Below are positions 49,330 to 58,154 of a DNA stretch of 64,000 nucleotides, piece by piece; positions within the stretch are counted from its first letter, which is position 1; every line of letters begins with the position of its first letter. The translations under genes were made by a program, and so were the position numbers. The stretch is taken from contig NZ_SOCA01000003.1 of the NCBI RefSeq assembly GCF_004364345.1, positions 1-64,000 on the forward strand, read 5' to 3'. Source of the DNA: Prosthecobacter fusiformis. GTDB taxonomy: Bacteria > Verrucomicrobiota > Verrucomicrobiia > Verrucomicrobiales > Verrucomicrobiaceae. Under the pieces are notes generated by a model that worked only from the letters and a program-made list of their open reading frames with translations, was not told the origin of the DNA and searched no databases.

Positions 49330-50730
49330 ATGAAGAACACGGACATCCGAATCACCCAGGCTAAAGTTTATTTCCTCCCAGTCACCATGCGGGTGCCGCT
49401 GAAGTTCGGGCCTGAGACGGTGACTAGTGTGATTTGCCTGCGTACTCAGGTCACGGTGGAAGACCGCAGCGGGCGGTCGGCGACAGGTTGGGGGGAGACG
49501 CCGTTGAGTGTTTCCTGGGTGTGGCCGAGCACGCTGGGTGTGGCTGAGCGGGCGCGGCGGATGGAGGATTTTTCGGTGAAACTGGCCACCCGGCTGGTGC
49601 AGTCTGGCCTGGTGGGGCATCCGATGGAGATCGGGCAGGACTTTATTCATGGCCCGCTGGCGGAGACGCTGGCAGCGGCCAATGAAGCCGCAGGCGGGCC
49701 GGAGATGCCGTATCTTGGGTCTCTGGTAGCTTTCAGCGCTTTCGATATCGCGGTCCATGATGCCTATGGGAACCTGCTCGGCTGTGATGTTTATGATACT
49801 TATACGGCGGAGTATATGAGCCGTGACCTTTCCGCATTCCTGGAGCCGGAAGTGGGGAGTGGTATCAGCTTTGCGGGCAAATACCCGGCGGATTTCCTGG
49901 TTAAACAGGCCCCGAAGGTTCTGCCAGTGTGGCATTTGGTCGGCGGGGTGGATGCGCTGGAAACGGCGGACCTGACGGGCAGTGAGCCGAAAGATGAGCA
50001 TCCGCTGCTGCTGGCGGACTGGATCCAGCGGGATGGCCTGAAGTGCCTGAAGGTGAAGCTGCGCGGCACGGATGCGGCCTGGGATTATGAACGCATGGTA
50101 CGTGTGGGCAGGATCGGCCTGGCGAACGGAGTGCGCTGGCTCTCGGCGGACTTTAACTGTACGGTCAAGGATCCGGCGTATGTGAATGACATCACAGACC
50201 GCCTGCTGGCCGATGAGCCAGAACTGTATGCCCGCACGCTGTATGTAGAGCAGCCTTTCCCGTATGATCTGGAGGCGCATCAGATTGATGTGCGCAGTGT
50301 GTCGGCCCGCAAGCCGTTGTTCCTGGATGAAAGTGCCCATGACTGGGAATTCGTCCGCCTGGGCCGGAGGCTGGGCTGGTCGGGGGTGGCGCTGAAGACC
50401 TGCAAGACGCAGACGGGGGCGCTGCTGAGCCTGTGCTGGGCCAAGGCGCACGGCATGCCGCTGATGGTGCAGGACCTGACGAACCCGATGCTGGCCATCA
50501 TCCCGCATGTGAAGCTGGCGGCCCATGCCGGGACTATCCAAGGCGTGGAATGCAATGCGATGCAGTTCTATCCGGATGCCTCGGTGATTGAGGAGAAGAT
50601 CCATCCCGGTCTTTACCGCCGACGCGGTGGGGTGGTGGACTTTAGCAGCCTGAGCGGCAGCGGATTCGGATACCGGGTTGAGGAGATTGGCCGTGAGTTG
50701 CCTCCGGTGGCTGCCCATGCCGGGGTATAA
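49330..50730 (+). CDS. Enolase-superfamily (mandelate racemase-like) enzyme
   Basis: The 466-residue protein shows the superfamily barrel pattern. A Lys pair sits in CLKVKLRG, then metal ligands in ADFNCTV, YVEQPFPYD and LFLDESAHDW, then a Lys in GVALKTCKTQ. The N-terminal capping domain is expected to hold the specificity loops. Members abstract an alpha-proton from a carboxylate substrate, for racemisation or dehydration of sugar acids or dipeptide epimerisation. The exact reaction cannot be read from the sequence. The ATG at 49330 is preferred over 49288. It stands alone between the transpeptidase and tpiA. Confidence 0.88.
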   Translation: MKNTDIRITQAKVYFLPVTMRVPLKFGPETVTSVICLRTQVTVEDRSGRSATGWGETPLSVSWVWPSTLGVAERARRMEDFSVKLATRLVQSGLVGHPMEIGQDFIHGPLAETLAAANEAAGGPEMPYLGSLVAFSAFDIAVHDAYGNLLGCDVYDTYTAEYMSRDLSAFLEPEVGSGISFAGKYPADFLVKQAPKVLPVWHLVGGVDALETADLTGSEPKDEHPLLLADWIQRDGLKCLKVKLRGTDAAWDYERMVRVGRIGLANGVRWLSADFNCTVKDPAYVNDITDRLLADEPELYARTLYVEQPFPYDLEAHQIDVRSVSARKPLFLDESAHDWEFVRLGRRLGWSGVALKTCKTQTGALLSLCWAKAHGMPLMVQDLTNPMLAIIPHVKLAAHAGTIQGVECNAMQFYPDASVIEEKIHPGLYRRRGGVVDFSSLSGSGFGYRVEEIGRELPPVAAHAGV

Positions 50731-50776
50731 GGGACGGCGGGTATACCTTCCTGGTATAGGGTCTGGGTATAGGTAT

Positions 50777-50809
50777 AAAAAAGCGCCACGAGGGTTGCTC
50801 GTGGCGCTT
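50777..50809 (-). terminator. Rho-independent terminator of tpiA
   Basis: AAGCGCCACGAG (50781-50792) pairs with the complement at 50797-50809. On the minus strand the stem is followed by a T-run (complement of 50777-50782). This fits termination of the pgk-tpiA transcript. Several GGTATA words lie around it (50725-50823). Confidence 0.85.
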
Positions 50810-50838
50810 GATTCATGAGGGTATAGGGCTGGAGCCGG

Positions 50839-51630
50839 TTACTGGGCGTTGACCCAGTCAATGGAGGCCCGGCAGATTTCCCAGAAGCTGCCGCTTTCCA
50901 GGCTGGCTCCGCCGACGAGGGCACCGTCCACGTCCTTCTGACTGATCAGCTCGCCCATGTTGTTGGGCTTGACGCTGCCGCCGTATTGGATGCGGAGTTT
51001 CTGGGCGGTGTCTTCACCGAACATGTCCGTGAGGACGCTGCGGGTGAAGGCGTGCGCTTCCTGGGCCTGCTGGGGGCTGGCGGTGCGGCCGGTGCCGATG
51101 GCCCAGACGGGTTCATAGGCGATGACGCAATCCAGGACGCGACGTGCGCCGACTTCGGCCAGGGATTCGCGGAGCTGGCTTTCGAGGACTTTCTCGATGA
51201 GGCCACCATCGCGTTCTTCCAGGGTTTCGCCGATGCAAAGGATGGGGTGCAGGCGGGCTTCGAGGGCGGCGAGGACCTTGGCATTCACGATGGCGTTAGT
51301 TTCGCCATAAATGCTGCGGCGTTCGCTGTGACCGAGGATGACATGCTTGCAGCCGCATTCCAGGATCATGCGGGCGCTGATCTCACCGGTGTAGGCACCG
51401 GCGGGATACTGGCTCATGTTCTGGGCCGCGAGTTCGACGCAATCTTCCTGGGCATTTTTCAGCACTTCCTGTGCCTTGGTCAGGCTGATGGAAGGGGGGG
51501 CGATGACGATCTGGACGGGGCACTTTTCAGGGACCAGGCGGGAGAAGGCACGGAGGAAATCATCCGTCTCCTGGGGGGTCATGTGCATCTTCCAGTTGGC
51601 GGCGATGATGGGCTTGCGGACGTGGGTCAT
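50839..51630 (-). CDS. tpiA: Triosephosphate isomerase
   Basis: The 263-residue protein has IAANWKMH (catalytic Lys), VILGHSERR (catalytic His), and AYEPVWAIGTG (catalytic Glu), then QYGGSVKPNN and GALVGGASLES at the phosphate-binding loop. It interconverts dihydroxyacetone phosphate and glyceraldehyde-3-phosphate. It follows pgk after 78 bases and ends in a strong terminator, so the pair forms a glycolytic operon. Typical length; no oddity seen. Confidence 0.97.
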   Translation of the reverse strand: MTHVRKPIIAANWKMHMTPQETDDFLRAFSRLVPEKCPVQIVIAPPSISLTKAQEVLKNAQEDCVELAAQNMSQYPAGAYTGEISARMILECGCKHVILGHSERRSIYGETNAIVNAKVLAALEARLHPILCIGETLEERDGGLIEKVLESQLRESLAEVGARRVLDCVIAYEPVWAIGTGRTASPQQAQEAHAFTRSVLTDMFGEDTAQKLRIQYGGSVKPNNMGELISQKDVDGALVGGASLESGSFWEICRASIDWVNAQ

Positions 51631-51708
51631 AGAGGGGGTTAGCAGTGTTTGTGATTGAGGGCTGGCGGGAGGGGCTGAAGCTTAGGGAGCAGCCCCTCTG
51701 CCAAGTGG

Positions 51709-52923
51709 TTACTTGTCCTGGAGGCAGGCCACGCCTGGGAGGACTTTACCTTCGAGAAGTTCCAGGGAGGCACCGCCGCCGGTGGAGATGAAGGTCATTT
51801 TGTCATCCAGCTTGGCTTTCTTCACGGCCTTCACGCTGTCGCCACCGCCGATGATGGTCGTGGCGCTGGTGTTTTCCGCGATGGCTGCTGCCACGTCGAA
51901 GGAGCCCTTGGCAGATTCCTTGATTTCGAAAACACCCATCGGGCCGTTCCAGATGACGGTCTTGGCTCCGGCGATGGCTTCGGAGAAAAGCTTCACGGAT
52001 TCAGGTCCGATGTCCACGCCTTCCCAGCCGTCTGGGATGCTCTCGCCCACTGAGGTATAGCGAGTGTTGCCGAGTTTCTTGGCATCGAAGTCAAAGGCGT
52101 CGGTGATGAGGGAATCCACGGGGATGAGGAGGTTGACTCCGCGTTCCTTGGCCTTGTCCAGTGCAGCCTGGGCGATTGGCTCCCACTCGGGTTTGTAGAG
52201 GCTTTTGCCGATGGTGATGCCACGGACGAGCTTCATGAAGGTATAGGCCATGCCGCCGCCGATGATGATGGTATCGGCCTTTTCCAGGAGGCGGTTGATG
52301 ACTCCGATCTTGTCGCTGACCTTGGCTCCGCCGAGGATGACGACGAAGGGACGGGCAGGGTTTTCCAGTTCGTCATGGAGATAGGTCAGCTCTTTTTCCA
52401 TGAGCAGACCGGAGACGGCAGGGAGGTAATCGGCGACGCCAGCGGTGGAGCTGTGAGCGCGGTGGGCGGAACCGAAGGCGTCATTGACGAAGATTTCCGC
52501 CAGGTCGGCCAGGCCTTTGGCCAGTTCGGGGTCGTTCTTTTCTTCACCGGCGTGGAAGCGGGTGTTTTCCAGCAGGAGGACGCCACCGGCAGGCAGGGCC
52601 AGGGCTTTGGCCTTGGCGGATTCGCCCGTGGTCTCTTCGGAGAATTCGACGGGGACGCCGAGCAGCTCGCTGAGGGCAGGGGCGACCGGTGCCAGAGATT
52701 GCTTGGGATCACGCTGGCCTTTTGGACGGCCCAGGTGGCTGCAAAGGATGACTTTGGCGCCTTTTTCGATGAGGTACTTCAGGGTCGGCAGGGTTTCCTG
52801 AATGCGGGTGGCATCGGTGATGACCATCGCGCCGTCTTTTTCGTCGAGGGGAACGTTGAAGTCCACACGGACGAGGACGCGTTTGTTGCTCAGTTCGATG
52901 TCGCGGATGGTCTTTTTGGGCAT
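51709..52923 (-). CDS. pgk: Phosphoglycerate kinase
   Basis: The 404-residue protein begins [27 protein letters not shown] and carries [63 protein letters not shown] and [14 protein letters not shown], all diagnostic. It transfers phosphate from 1,3-bisphosphoglycerate to ADP. The start at 52923 fits the conserved N terminus; the longer frame to 53112 is unsupported. It heads the pgk-tpiA operon. Confidence 0.97.
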   Translation of the reverse strand: MPKKTIRDIELSNKRVLVRVDFNVPLDEKDGAMVITDATRIQETLPTLKYLIEKGAKVILCSHLGRPKGQRDPKQSLAPVAPALSELLGVPVEFSEETTGESAKAKALALPAGGVLLLENTRFHAGEEKNDPELAKGLADLAEIFVNDAFGSAHRAHSSTAGVADYLPAVSGLLMEKELTYLHDELENPARPFVVILGGAKVSDKIGVINRLLEKADTIIIGGGMAYTFMKLVRGITIGKSLYKPEWEPIAQAALDKAKERGVNLLIPVDSLITDAFDFDAKKLGNTRYTSVGESIPDGWEGVDIGPESVKLFSEAIAGAKTVIWNGPMGVFEIKESAKGSFDVAAAIAENTSATTIIGGGDSVKAVKKAKLDDKMTFISTGGGASLELLEGKVLPGVACLQDK

Positions 52924-53128
52924 GGCTCTGGAGGGTATAATGAGGCCGCCGATGAAGGCGGGGATGATGTCTAGCACAGAGCGTGCAGGGTGCTCGTGAA
53001 AAATTGCAGGATGGGGGGAAGTGACTGGTCTGAGTGGGGAGGCAGAGGGATGGTAAAAAAATTTAGGGGTAGAAAGATTTCTGCCTGGGGAAGGGAGCAA
53101 GATGAGCCACAAGCCTGCGTGGCCGCAG

Positions 53129-53584
53129 CTATGGGGAGGGAAGGGGTTGCAGGAGATCGACGGTGGTGCCGGTGGGCAGTTCGGCAGTCATGCGGGTGTA
53201 GTTCCAGGTGCCTTTTTCCTTCGTGGCTTCGGTTTGGATACTGGCGGAGCCGCGAGGGCCGGAGACAGGGATCGTCAGGTTGGCCTGCCCCTCTTCCGCC
53301 GTGCTGTTGAAGCTGCCCATCACCCACCAGCCCATCTGGATGGGTTCGCCCAGTGCCTCTTTCATTTGGGGAGAATTTTGGGCTCTTTTTAGGGATTCGA
53401 CGCTGGCATCCGCTCCGCGCATAAACAGCATGACGATGAAGAAGATGCTGGCCACGAAACCGATGGCCAGGAGGATGACCGCCAGGCAGCCACCGCAGCC
53501 AACGGCGACACCTTTTTTTACGGCGGCGGCATTCTCCCGATTAATGTTGGTAGGATCGCCAAAAGGAGGAGGTTCGGTATTCAT
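53129..53584 (-). CDS. Coa1/Tim21-like membrane protein
   Basis: The 151-residue protein has a hydrophobic segment (CLAVILLAIGFVASIFFIVMLFM, about residues 35-57). A domain with EALGEPIQMGWWVMGSFNSTAEEGQANLTIPVSGPRGSASI follows, resembling the Coa1 family (cytochrome oxidase assembly factor 1). Known homologues assist respiratory complex assembly. In bacteria the role is mostly unknown. It is oriented toward pgk but separated by about 200 bases, so it is probably independently transcribed. The domain call is pattern-based. Confidence 0.6.
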   Translation of the reverse strand: MNTEPPPFGDPTNINRENAAAVKKGVAVGCGGCLAVILLAIGFVASIFFIVMLFMRGADASVESLKRAQNSPQMKEALGEPIQMGWWVMGSFNSTAEEGQANLTIPVSGPRGSASIQTEATKEKGTWNYTRMTAELPTGTTVDLLQPLPSP

Positions 53585-53683
53585 GCGGTTGAGTGGAAGT
53601 GGCGGAACAGAAGTGTTATGGTAGCTCGGGCTAGTGGTTATGAATTTTCCAGTTTGATCAGACGGCTATCTAAATCTGCGGCT

Positions 53684-53820
53684 CAGGATGGGGATGGGGA
53701 AGAAGATCGTTTTTTCCCCATTTGGGGATTTTTAGGTTAAAGCGTTGATGGATAACGATTTACCATGGGGATTTGATGGGGATCTTTATCCCCATTGGGG
53801 GCCGGATGGGGAAAGGGGGC
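53684..53820. repeat. ATGGGGAT/ATCCCCAT-rich intergenic element, copy 2
   Basis: The 562-base gap 53585-54146 contains no supported gene. Its first part repeats TGGGGA and TCCCCA words, with the dyad TCCCCA-TT-TGGGGA at 53715-53728 flanked by T-runs and A-runs that make it terminator-like on both strands. The block 53690-53752 is homologous, in reverse complement, to about 12048-12110. The rest of the gap (53821-54146) is lower in GC, has TATAAT-like words near 54130, and otherwise shows nothing distinct. Confidence 0.65.
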
Positions 53821-54146
53821 TGATTTTGAAAGGTCTGCGGGTTCCCGTTTTGACGGAGGCCTTTTAGACTGCGTTGCAAGAAGGGCAGGATTCACAGCGA
53901 GAATCATGCATCAGTATATAATATTTACGGATGAACAGCAACGGTGAATGTTTGGTTTGGGCCTGCGTTATTTGAGGGGGGATGGGGGGAGCGTGGTCAG
54001 GTGATTGATGAGTCTGAATGCTTGTCGTCACTGATTTTATCCCGGCTTGATGAATAGACGGGACAGAAGCTGAGAGCCGTAAAGGGTCTTTATATACTAG
54101 GCATCAATTTGATTGAAATTACGGAATTTATAATTACCGGGATAGG

Positions 54147-55049
54147 ATGGAAAACTCCCGAGGTCTGATTTTTGCCGGTATTTACCTGATTGTAATGTTG
54201 GGTCTGTTCTTTGGATGCTTTTTTTGGGCTGTCAAAAAACGATTAGGCAAACATCCGCTGGGGCTGGACATTCGGCTTCAGCGTCAGGCTGGAGAACATC
54301 TGCGGAAGGAATGGGAGGAAATGATCGAGAGTTTCTTTGCGCGGATGCCGCTTTTCTTGATGGCACCGTGGGCGGCTATGTTCGTGGCATCCAAGCTTTT
54401 GCGTCACTTTTCAAAAGCTGCTCCTGAGGCTGTTTTAGTGGGGATCCTCGCGTGCGCGGTAGCGGCTTTTATTGTGGCGTTGCGATGGATGCTAAAATTG
54501 ACGGACCGAATACTGAACTTGCGGCTGGGCTGGTTTGGCGAGCGTGTCGTGGCGGACCAGTTGGAGACGATCAAATCGAAGGGCTATGAAGTTTTCCATG
54601 ATGTGCCGTGCATCGGTGGCAGCGGTCCATTCAACCTGGACCACGTGGTGGTAGGACAGGGGATCGTGGTGGTGGTGGAAACCAAGACCCGTCGGAAGCC
54701 CAAGAACGTCAAAGACAACCACAAGGTGAGCTACAACGGTGATAAGCTGTGCTGGCCCTGGGGGCAGAGCACTCAGGAACTGGAGCAGGTGTTGAGGAAT
54801 TCAGCCTGGCTGAAAAAAGAGCTGAAGACGCATCTGAACCTGGACGTGAAAGTGCGCCCTGCGCTGACCATCCCTGGCTGGTTTGTGACGGGCGGTCCAC
54901 CGCAAGCGCCCGTGCTGGTCGTGGGGTACAAATTATTGCCGCAGTTCATCCTGCAGCGCTTCCCGCGTGAACTGACGGACGCCCAGACTGAATTGGTGGC
55001 CCGGCATTTGAGGAAGCTGAGCTCGGATTTGGATTATGGGGCGCTGTGA
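54147..55049 (+). CDS. Membrane-anchored NERD-domain protein
   Basis: The 300-residue protein has an N-terminal membrane segment (IFAGIYLIVMLGLFFGCFFWAV) and another pair near residues 70-115. The NERD (nuclease-related) domain follows: FGERVVADQLETIKSKGYEVFHDVPCIG...NLDHVVVGQGIVVVVETKTRR. The D...ExK arrangement (LDHVVV, VETKT) matches the nuclease-like core. NERD proteins are widespread and their substrate is generally unknown. It stands alone, with the G-rich repeat element in its upstream region. Confidence 0.85.
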   Translation: MENSRGLIFAGIYLIVMLGLFFGCFFWAVKKRLGKHPLGLDIRLQRQAGEHLRKEWEEMIESFFARMPLFLMAPWAAMFVASKLLRHFSKAAPEAVLVGILACAVAAFIVALRWMLKLTDRILNLRLGWFGERVVADQLETIKSKGYEVFHDVPCIGGSGPFNLDHVVVGQGIVVVVETKTRRKPKNVKDNHKVSYNGDKLCWPWGQSTQELEQVLRNSAWLKKELKTHLNLDVKVRPALTIPGWFVTGGPPQAPVLVVGYKLLPQFILQRFPRELTDAQTELVARHLRKLSSDLDYGAL

Positions 55050-55324
55050 ATTGTGGGGCTCGGGGGCGGGAGAGGACATGAAAACCCATGCCCCGGAAAC
55101 TGTTAGCCAAACAAGTCTCACACAAAATGAGATGCCCAATGTGGCCTGTGACAATGGACGGGATGAAGAAATGAAGAGAGATTTGAAGCCTCCGCATCCC
55201 TAGCCGCTTTTAGGTTCCAAATCGAATTTACCTTCGTGGGACCATATGGGGAGTCTGCCAGAATGGGCTAGTAGGGGAAGCATCAAGTGATGCTCCGACC
55301 ATGAAGTGGAAGGAGGGGCCTGTA

Positions 55325-57658
55325 TCAAAATCGCAGGCCGACACGGAGGCCGAAGGTGGCGGGAGGGCCGCTTTCGCCGAGGTAGTAGGTATCGGCATAT
55401 GTGTTCTCAGCATAGAGGTGGGCGGAGGACACATACTCGGTATCGAAGGCATTTTGGGCGAAGGCTTCCGCGAACCAGTTCCGATGCCTGATGCCTAACC
55501 GAAAGTGAGTCAGGGTGAAGGCGTCCTGCGCGGCCTGGTTGGTGGCATCAAAGTGGTAGGGGCCGATGAATTGGACATCCGCCCCCGCATAGAGGGAGAG
55601 GCTGTGCGGGAGCTTCCAGGTGAAGAGGGTGCCGACTGTGGCGGTGTAGTCGGGGGAATAAGCGAGCTGGTGACCTGAAATGGAGTGCCGCTCAATGAAC
55701 ACGGTTTCCATGCTGCCCCGGCGATAGGTGGCCTGGGTCAGCGCGGCCTGGCCATAGAGCTGCCAGCAGGGCAGGGGGCTCCAGGCCAGAGCGGTCTCCA
55801 GGCCGTAGGCAGAGGCATCGGCGTGGCCGACACTCACGCCGCCGTTGAAGTAGGGACTGGAGCTATGAGTGGGGTCAGACGTGTTCACCTGGAGGTTTCT
55901 CAGATCGCTGTAAAACAAGGCTAGGGAATAGCTGACGGGGGCCTGCCTGACGCGGCCTTGGAGACCCCATTCGTAGTTCCAGCTCCGGGCCTGGTTATAG
56001 TCATAGTGGGCGTCATCCCACGCATTGCCGTAATCGAACGTGGTCTGAGGCTGGCGGCCCCCGGTGAAGGAGATGTAGGTGAGCAGATCCGGCGTCAGTT
56101 CAAAGGTGAGCGCGGCCTCTGGGGTGAAGGACTGCAAGTGGCGGCTGGTGGCGGCGATTGTTAAGGGGTAATAAGCGAATGGAACGATGGGGCCGACGAT
56201 GGAGAGCGCGGTTAAAAGCTGAGAACCCTCAAATCGCTGACGTTCATAGTCCCATCGCAGTCCTGTTTGCAGGTGCAGCCGTTCTCTGAAAGTGAAGGTG
56301 CCCTGGAGGTAGGTCGTGATCCCGGTCGTCTCCATCTGAGTGGCTGTGTTGATGTTTTGCGCATCCAGTGGGAAGAAGAATCCGGGAGGTGGCGTGCTCA
56401 AGTCGGCCTCTGCTTGATGAAGATTTGTCTGCTGCTCATGGTCTGTATGATGAAAGACGGCCCCGGCGTGCCAGGCCATCTTCACGGAATCGGACAGGAT
56501 CACCGGTGTGTCAGCGGGGTTTGAAAGTCGGAGCGCTTGCGTGAAGGTGTGTTGCTCCGCACGGTTGCGGAGCTGCTGGAAAGTGGTGTCGCTGCGATCG
56601 ACCCGCACACGTAGGGCGGGGCCTGGGCCTGATACATAACCGAGCGGAAACTCTGCGCTCCGATCCTGGTCCACCAGCCTGTCGGTTTCCCACCAGGTAT
56701 AACCGGTCGTGGAGGTGAGGTCGAAGTGCTCCCCATGATAGGTGATCTGGAGGGTGGGCTGCAGGACATCGCGGTTGGAATAGCCCTCCAGATCGCGGGC
56801 ACTGCCCTGGTGGGAGGTGCGGCGGAGGGCATCCAGACGGTTCAGCGCGTCATCGCCATCGCGTGCGGATTCACCGGTGATGATCAGGCGCACCTCTAAT
56901 GCGGGATCTGGAGTCCAGAGGAACTGGGCTTTGCCAAAGCTGGCGCTGCGGGAGTCCAAATCATGACCTGTGGCAGGGTTTTCAGAAAAGCCGTCCCGCT
57001 CCTGATACCCACCTGCAAAGCTGAAGCCGAGCTGATCGCGGATCAGGGGGGTGGTCACGCGACCGCGAAACTCGTAGAGATTGTAGTTGCCGTAGGTGCT
57101 TTCCATTTCTCCCTCAAAGTTAGTTAGGGAAGGGCGGCGGCTGGTGATCCACAGGGCTCCGCCTAGGGAATTACGCGGTAGGGCGGTGCCTTGCGGCCCG
57201 GTCAGGACGGAAGCTTCCTCGCCGTCCAGCAACTCCACATTCGCTGAATAGCCATGGAGCTGAGGCACGCCGTCCAGGTAGGTGGTGACGTAGGGATTGC
57301 TGACGCTGCCGCCCAGACCACGAAGGAAGAAGGTGCTATCCTGACGCAGGCTGCCATGGCGCAGCCAGGCACCGGGCGTGCTCTGGGTGGCATCGCTGAG
57401 CGGGCGCATCACACGGGGCTCGGCAGACCCTGCCTGGGGCATGAGGGCAGGGAGATTGCGCAGGGAATCCAGGATCAGACTCAGGGTGAGGGGACTGGGC
57501 GCAGTGAGGGCGGCTTGCTGGGCTGGCGGTGCGGCGGCTGGTTTTGGGGCAGGCTGCCCGGGTTGGGTTTCCTGAGCTGTCATCGAAAGGGGGCTCATCG
57601 CCATGAGACAGGGCAGGATGAGCCTGGTGGGGGAGAACGGCCGATGGCTAGGAATCAT
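55325..57658 (-). CDS. TonB-dependent outer-membrane receptor
   Basis: The 777-residue protein has a signal peptide region (RLILPCLMAMSPLSMTAQ), then an Ala/Pro-rich linker. A plug domain follows (TFFLRGLGGSVSNPYVTTYLDGVPQLHG...LTGPQGTALPRNSLGGALWITSRRPS). The remainder is a beta-barrel ending in the C-terminal Phe (GLRVGLRF). Such receptors import siderophores, cobalamin or glycans with TonB energy. I start it at MIPSHRPF (57658), because the signal peptide begins there; the longer frame adds 13 unconserved residues. No ligand is inferable. Confidence 0.92.
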   Translation of the reverse strand: MIPSHRPFSPTRLILPCLMAMSPLSMTAQETQPGQPAPKPAAAPPAQQAALTAPSPLTLSLILDSLRNLPALMPQAGSAEPRVMRPLSDATQSTPGAWLRHGSLRQDSTFFLRGLGGSVSNPYVTTYLDGVPQLHGYSANVELLDGEEASVLTGPQGTALPRNSLGGALWITSRRPSLTNFEGEMESTYGNYNLYEFRGRVTTPLIRDQLGFSFAGGYQERDGFSENPATGHDLDSRSASFGKAQFLWTPDPALEVRLIITGESARDGDDALNRLDALRRTSHQGSARDLEGYSNRDVLQPTLQITYHGEHFDLTSTTGYTWWETDRLVDQDRSAEFPLGYVSGPGPALRVRVDRSDTTFQQLRNRAEQHTFTQALRLSNPADTPVILSDSVKMAWHAGAVFHHTDHEQQTNLHQAEADLSTPPPGFFFPLDAQNINTATQMETTGITTYLQGTFTFRERLHLQTGLRWDYERQRFEGSQLLTALSIVGPIVPFAYYPLTIAATSRHLQSFTPEAALTFELTPDLLTYISFTGGRQPQTTFDYGNAWDDAHYDYNQARSWNYEWGLQGRVRQAPVSYSLALFYSDLRNLQVNTSDPTHSSSPYFNGGVSVGHADASAYGLETALAWSPLPCWQLYGQAALTQATYRRGSMETVFIERHSISGHQLAYSPDYTATVGTLFTWKLPHSLSLYAGADVQFIGPYHFDATNQAAQDAFTLTHFRLGIRHRNWFAEAFAQNAFDTEYVSSAHLYAENTYADTYYLGESGPPATFGLRVGLRF

Positions 57659-57843
57659 GTAAGCGCCTGACTTATGCTGATTGCCCTGGTGTCGCAAGTT
57701 TCTTGGAAAAACTTGAGCAAAGAATCACAAGCGGAGAAAGGCTGAAGGGCAGGCCAGGATGGCTGCGGAGGCCCTGGTGTCAGCGCACCTCTGCGGGGTG
57801 GGCTGGGAGGAAAAGAGGGCGAAGGCCTCTGGTGAGGAGGCGT

Positions 57844-58138
57844 GGGTAATTTGGCGGCTTTGCCGCTGGGGTTTTGACTGCGGACAGGAGTGTCCGCGCT
57901 CCGCTCGGGGGCTTTGGGGACAATCACGAGACGGGGTGGTTTGTCGGGGATTGGAAGAAGGCGCGGGCAGGAGTGTCTAAGATACTCCACTTCGTGATAA
58001 GTAGCTCAGAGGGAGCTAGAGGAGTTCGCTAGTTAGCGGGGTAGGATCTTGGCCTTGGGGGCCTTGCCTGGGTAATTTGGCGGCTTTGCCGCTGGGTTTT
58101 GAATGCGGACAGGGAGTGTCCACGCTCCGCTCGGGGCG
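57844..58138. repeat. Paired two-hairpin palindromic repeats in the receptor-KS gap
   Basis: Two related units of about 68 bases (57844-57911 and 58070-58138) share GGGTAATTTGGCGGC, a GCGGC-TTT-GCCGC hairpin, and a GCGGACA-GGAG-TGTCCGC hairpin (the second imperfect in copy two), followed by GCTCCGCTCGGGG. Between them near 57968-58030 is a further degenerate palindrome (TAGCTC-AGAGG-GAGCTA). The 496-base gap 57659-58154 has no supported gene. Confidence 0.8.
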
Positions 58139-58154
58139 GGGTGCCCTTGGCACT

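Noticed and set aside
49321-50718. 465-codon minus-strand frame opposite the enolase-superfamily gene
   Set aside because: The plus-strand protein has the complete active-site motif set. The antisense product is Arg/Gln/His-rich with no family features.
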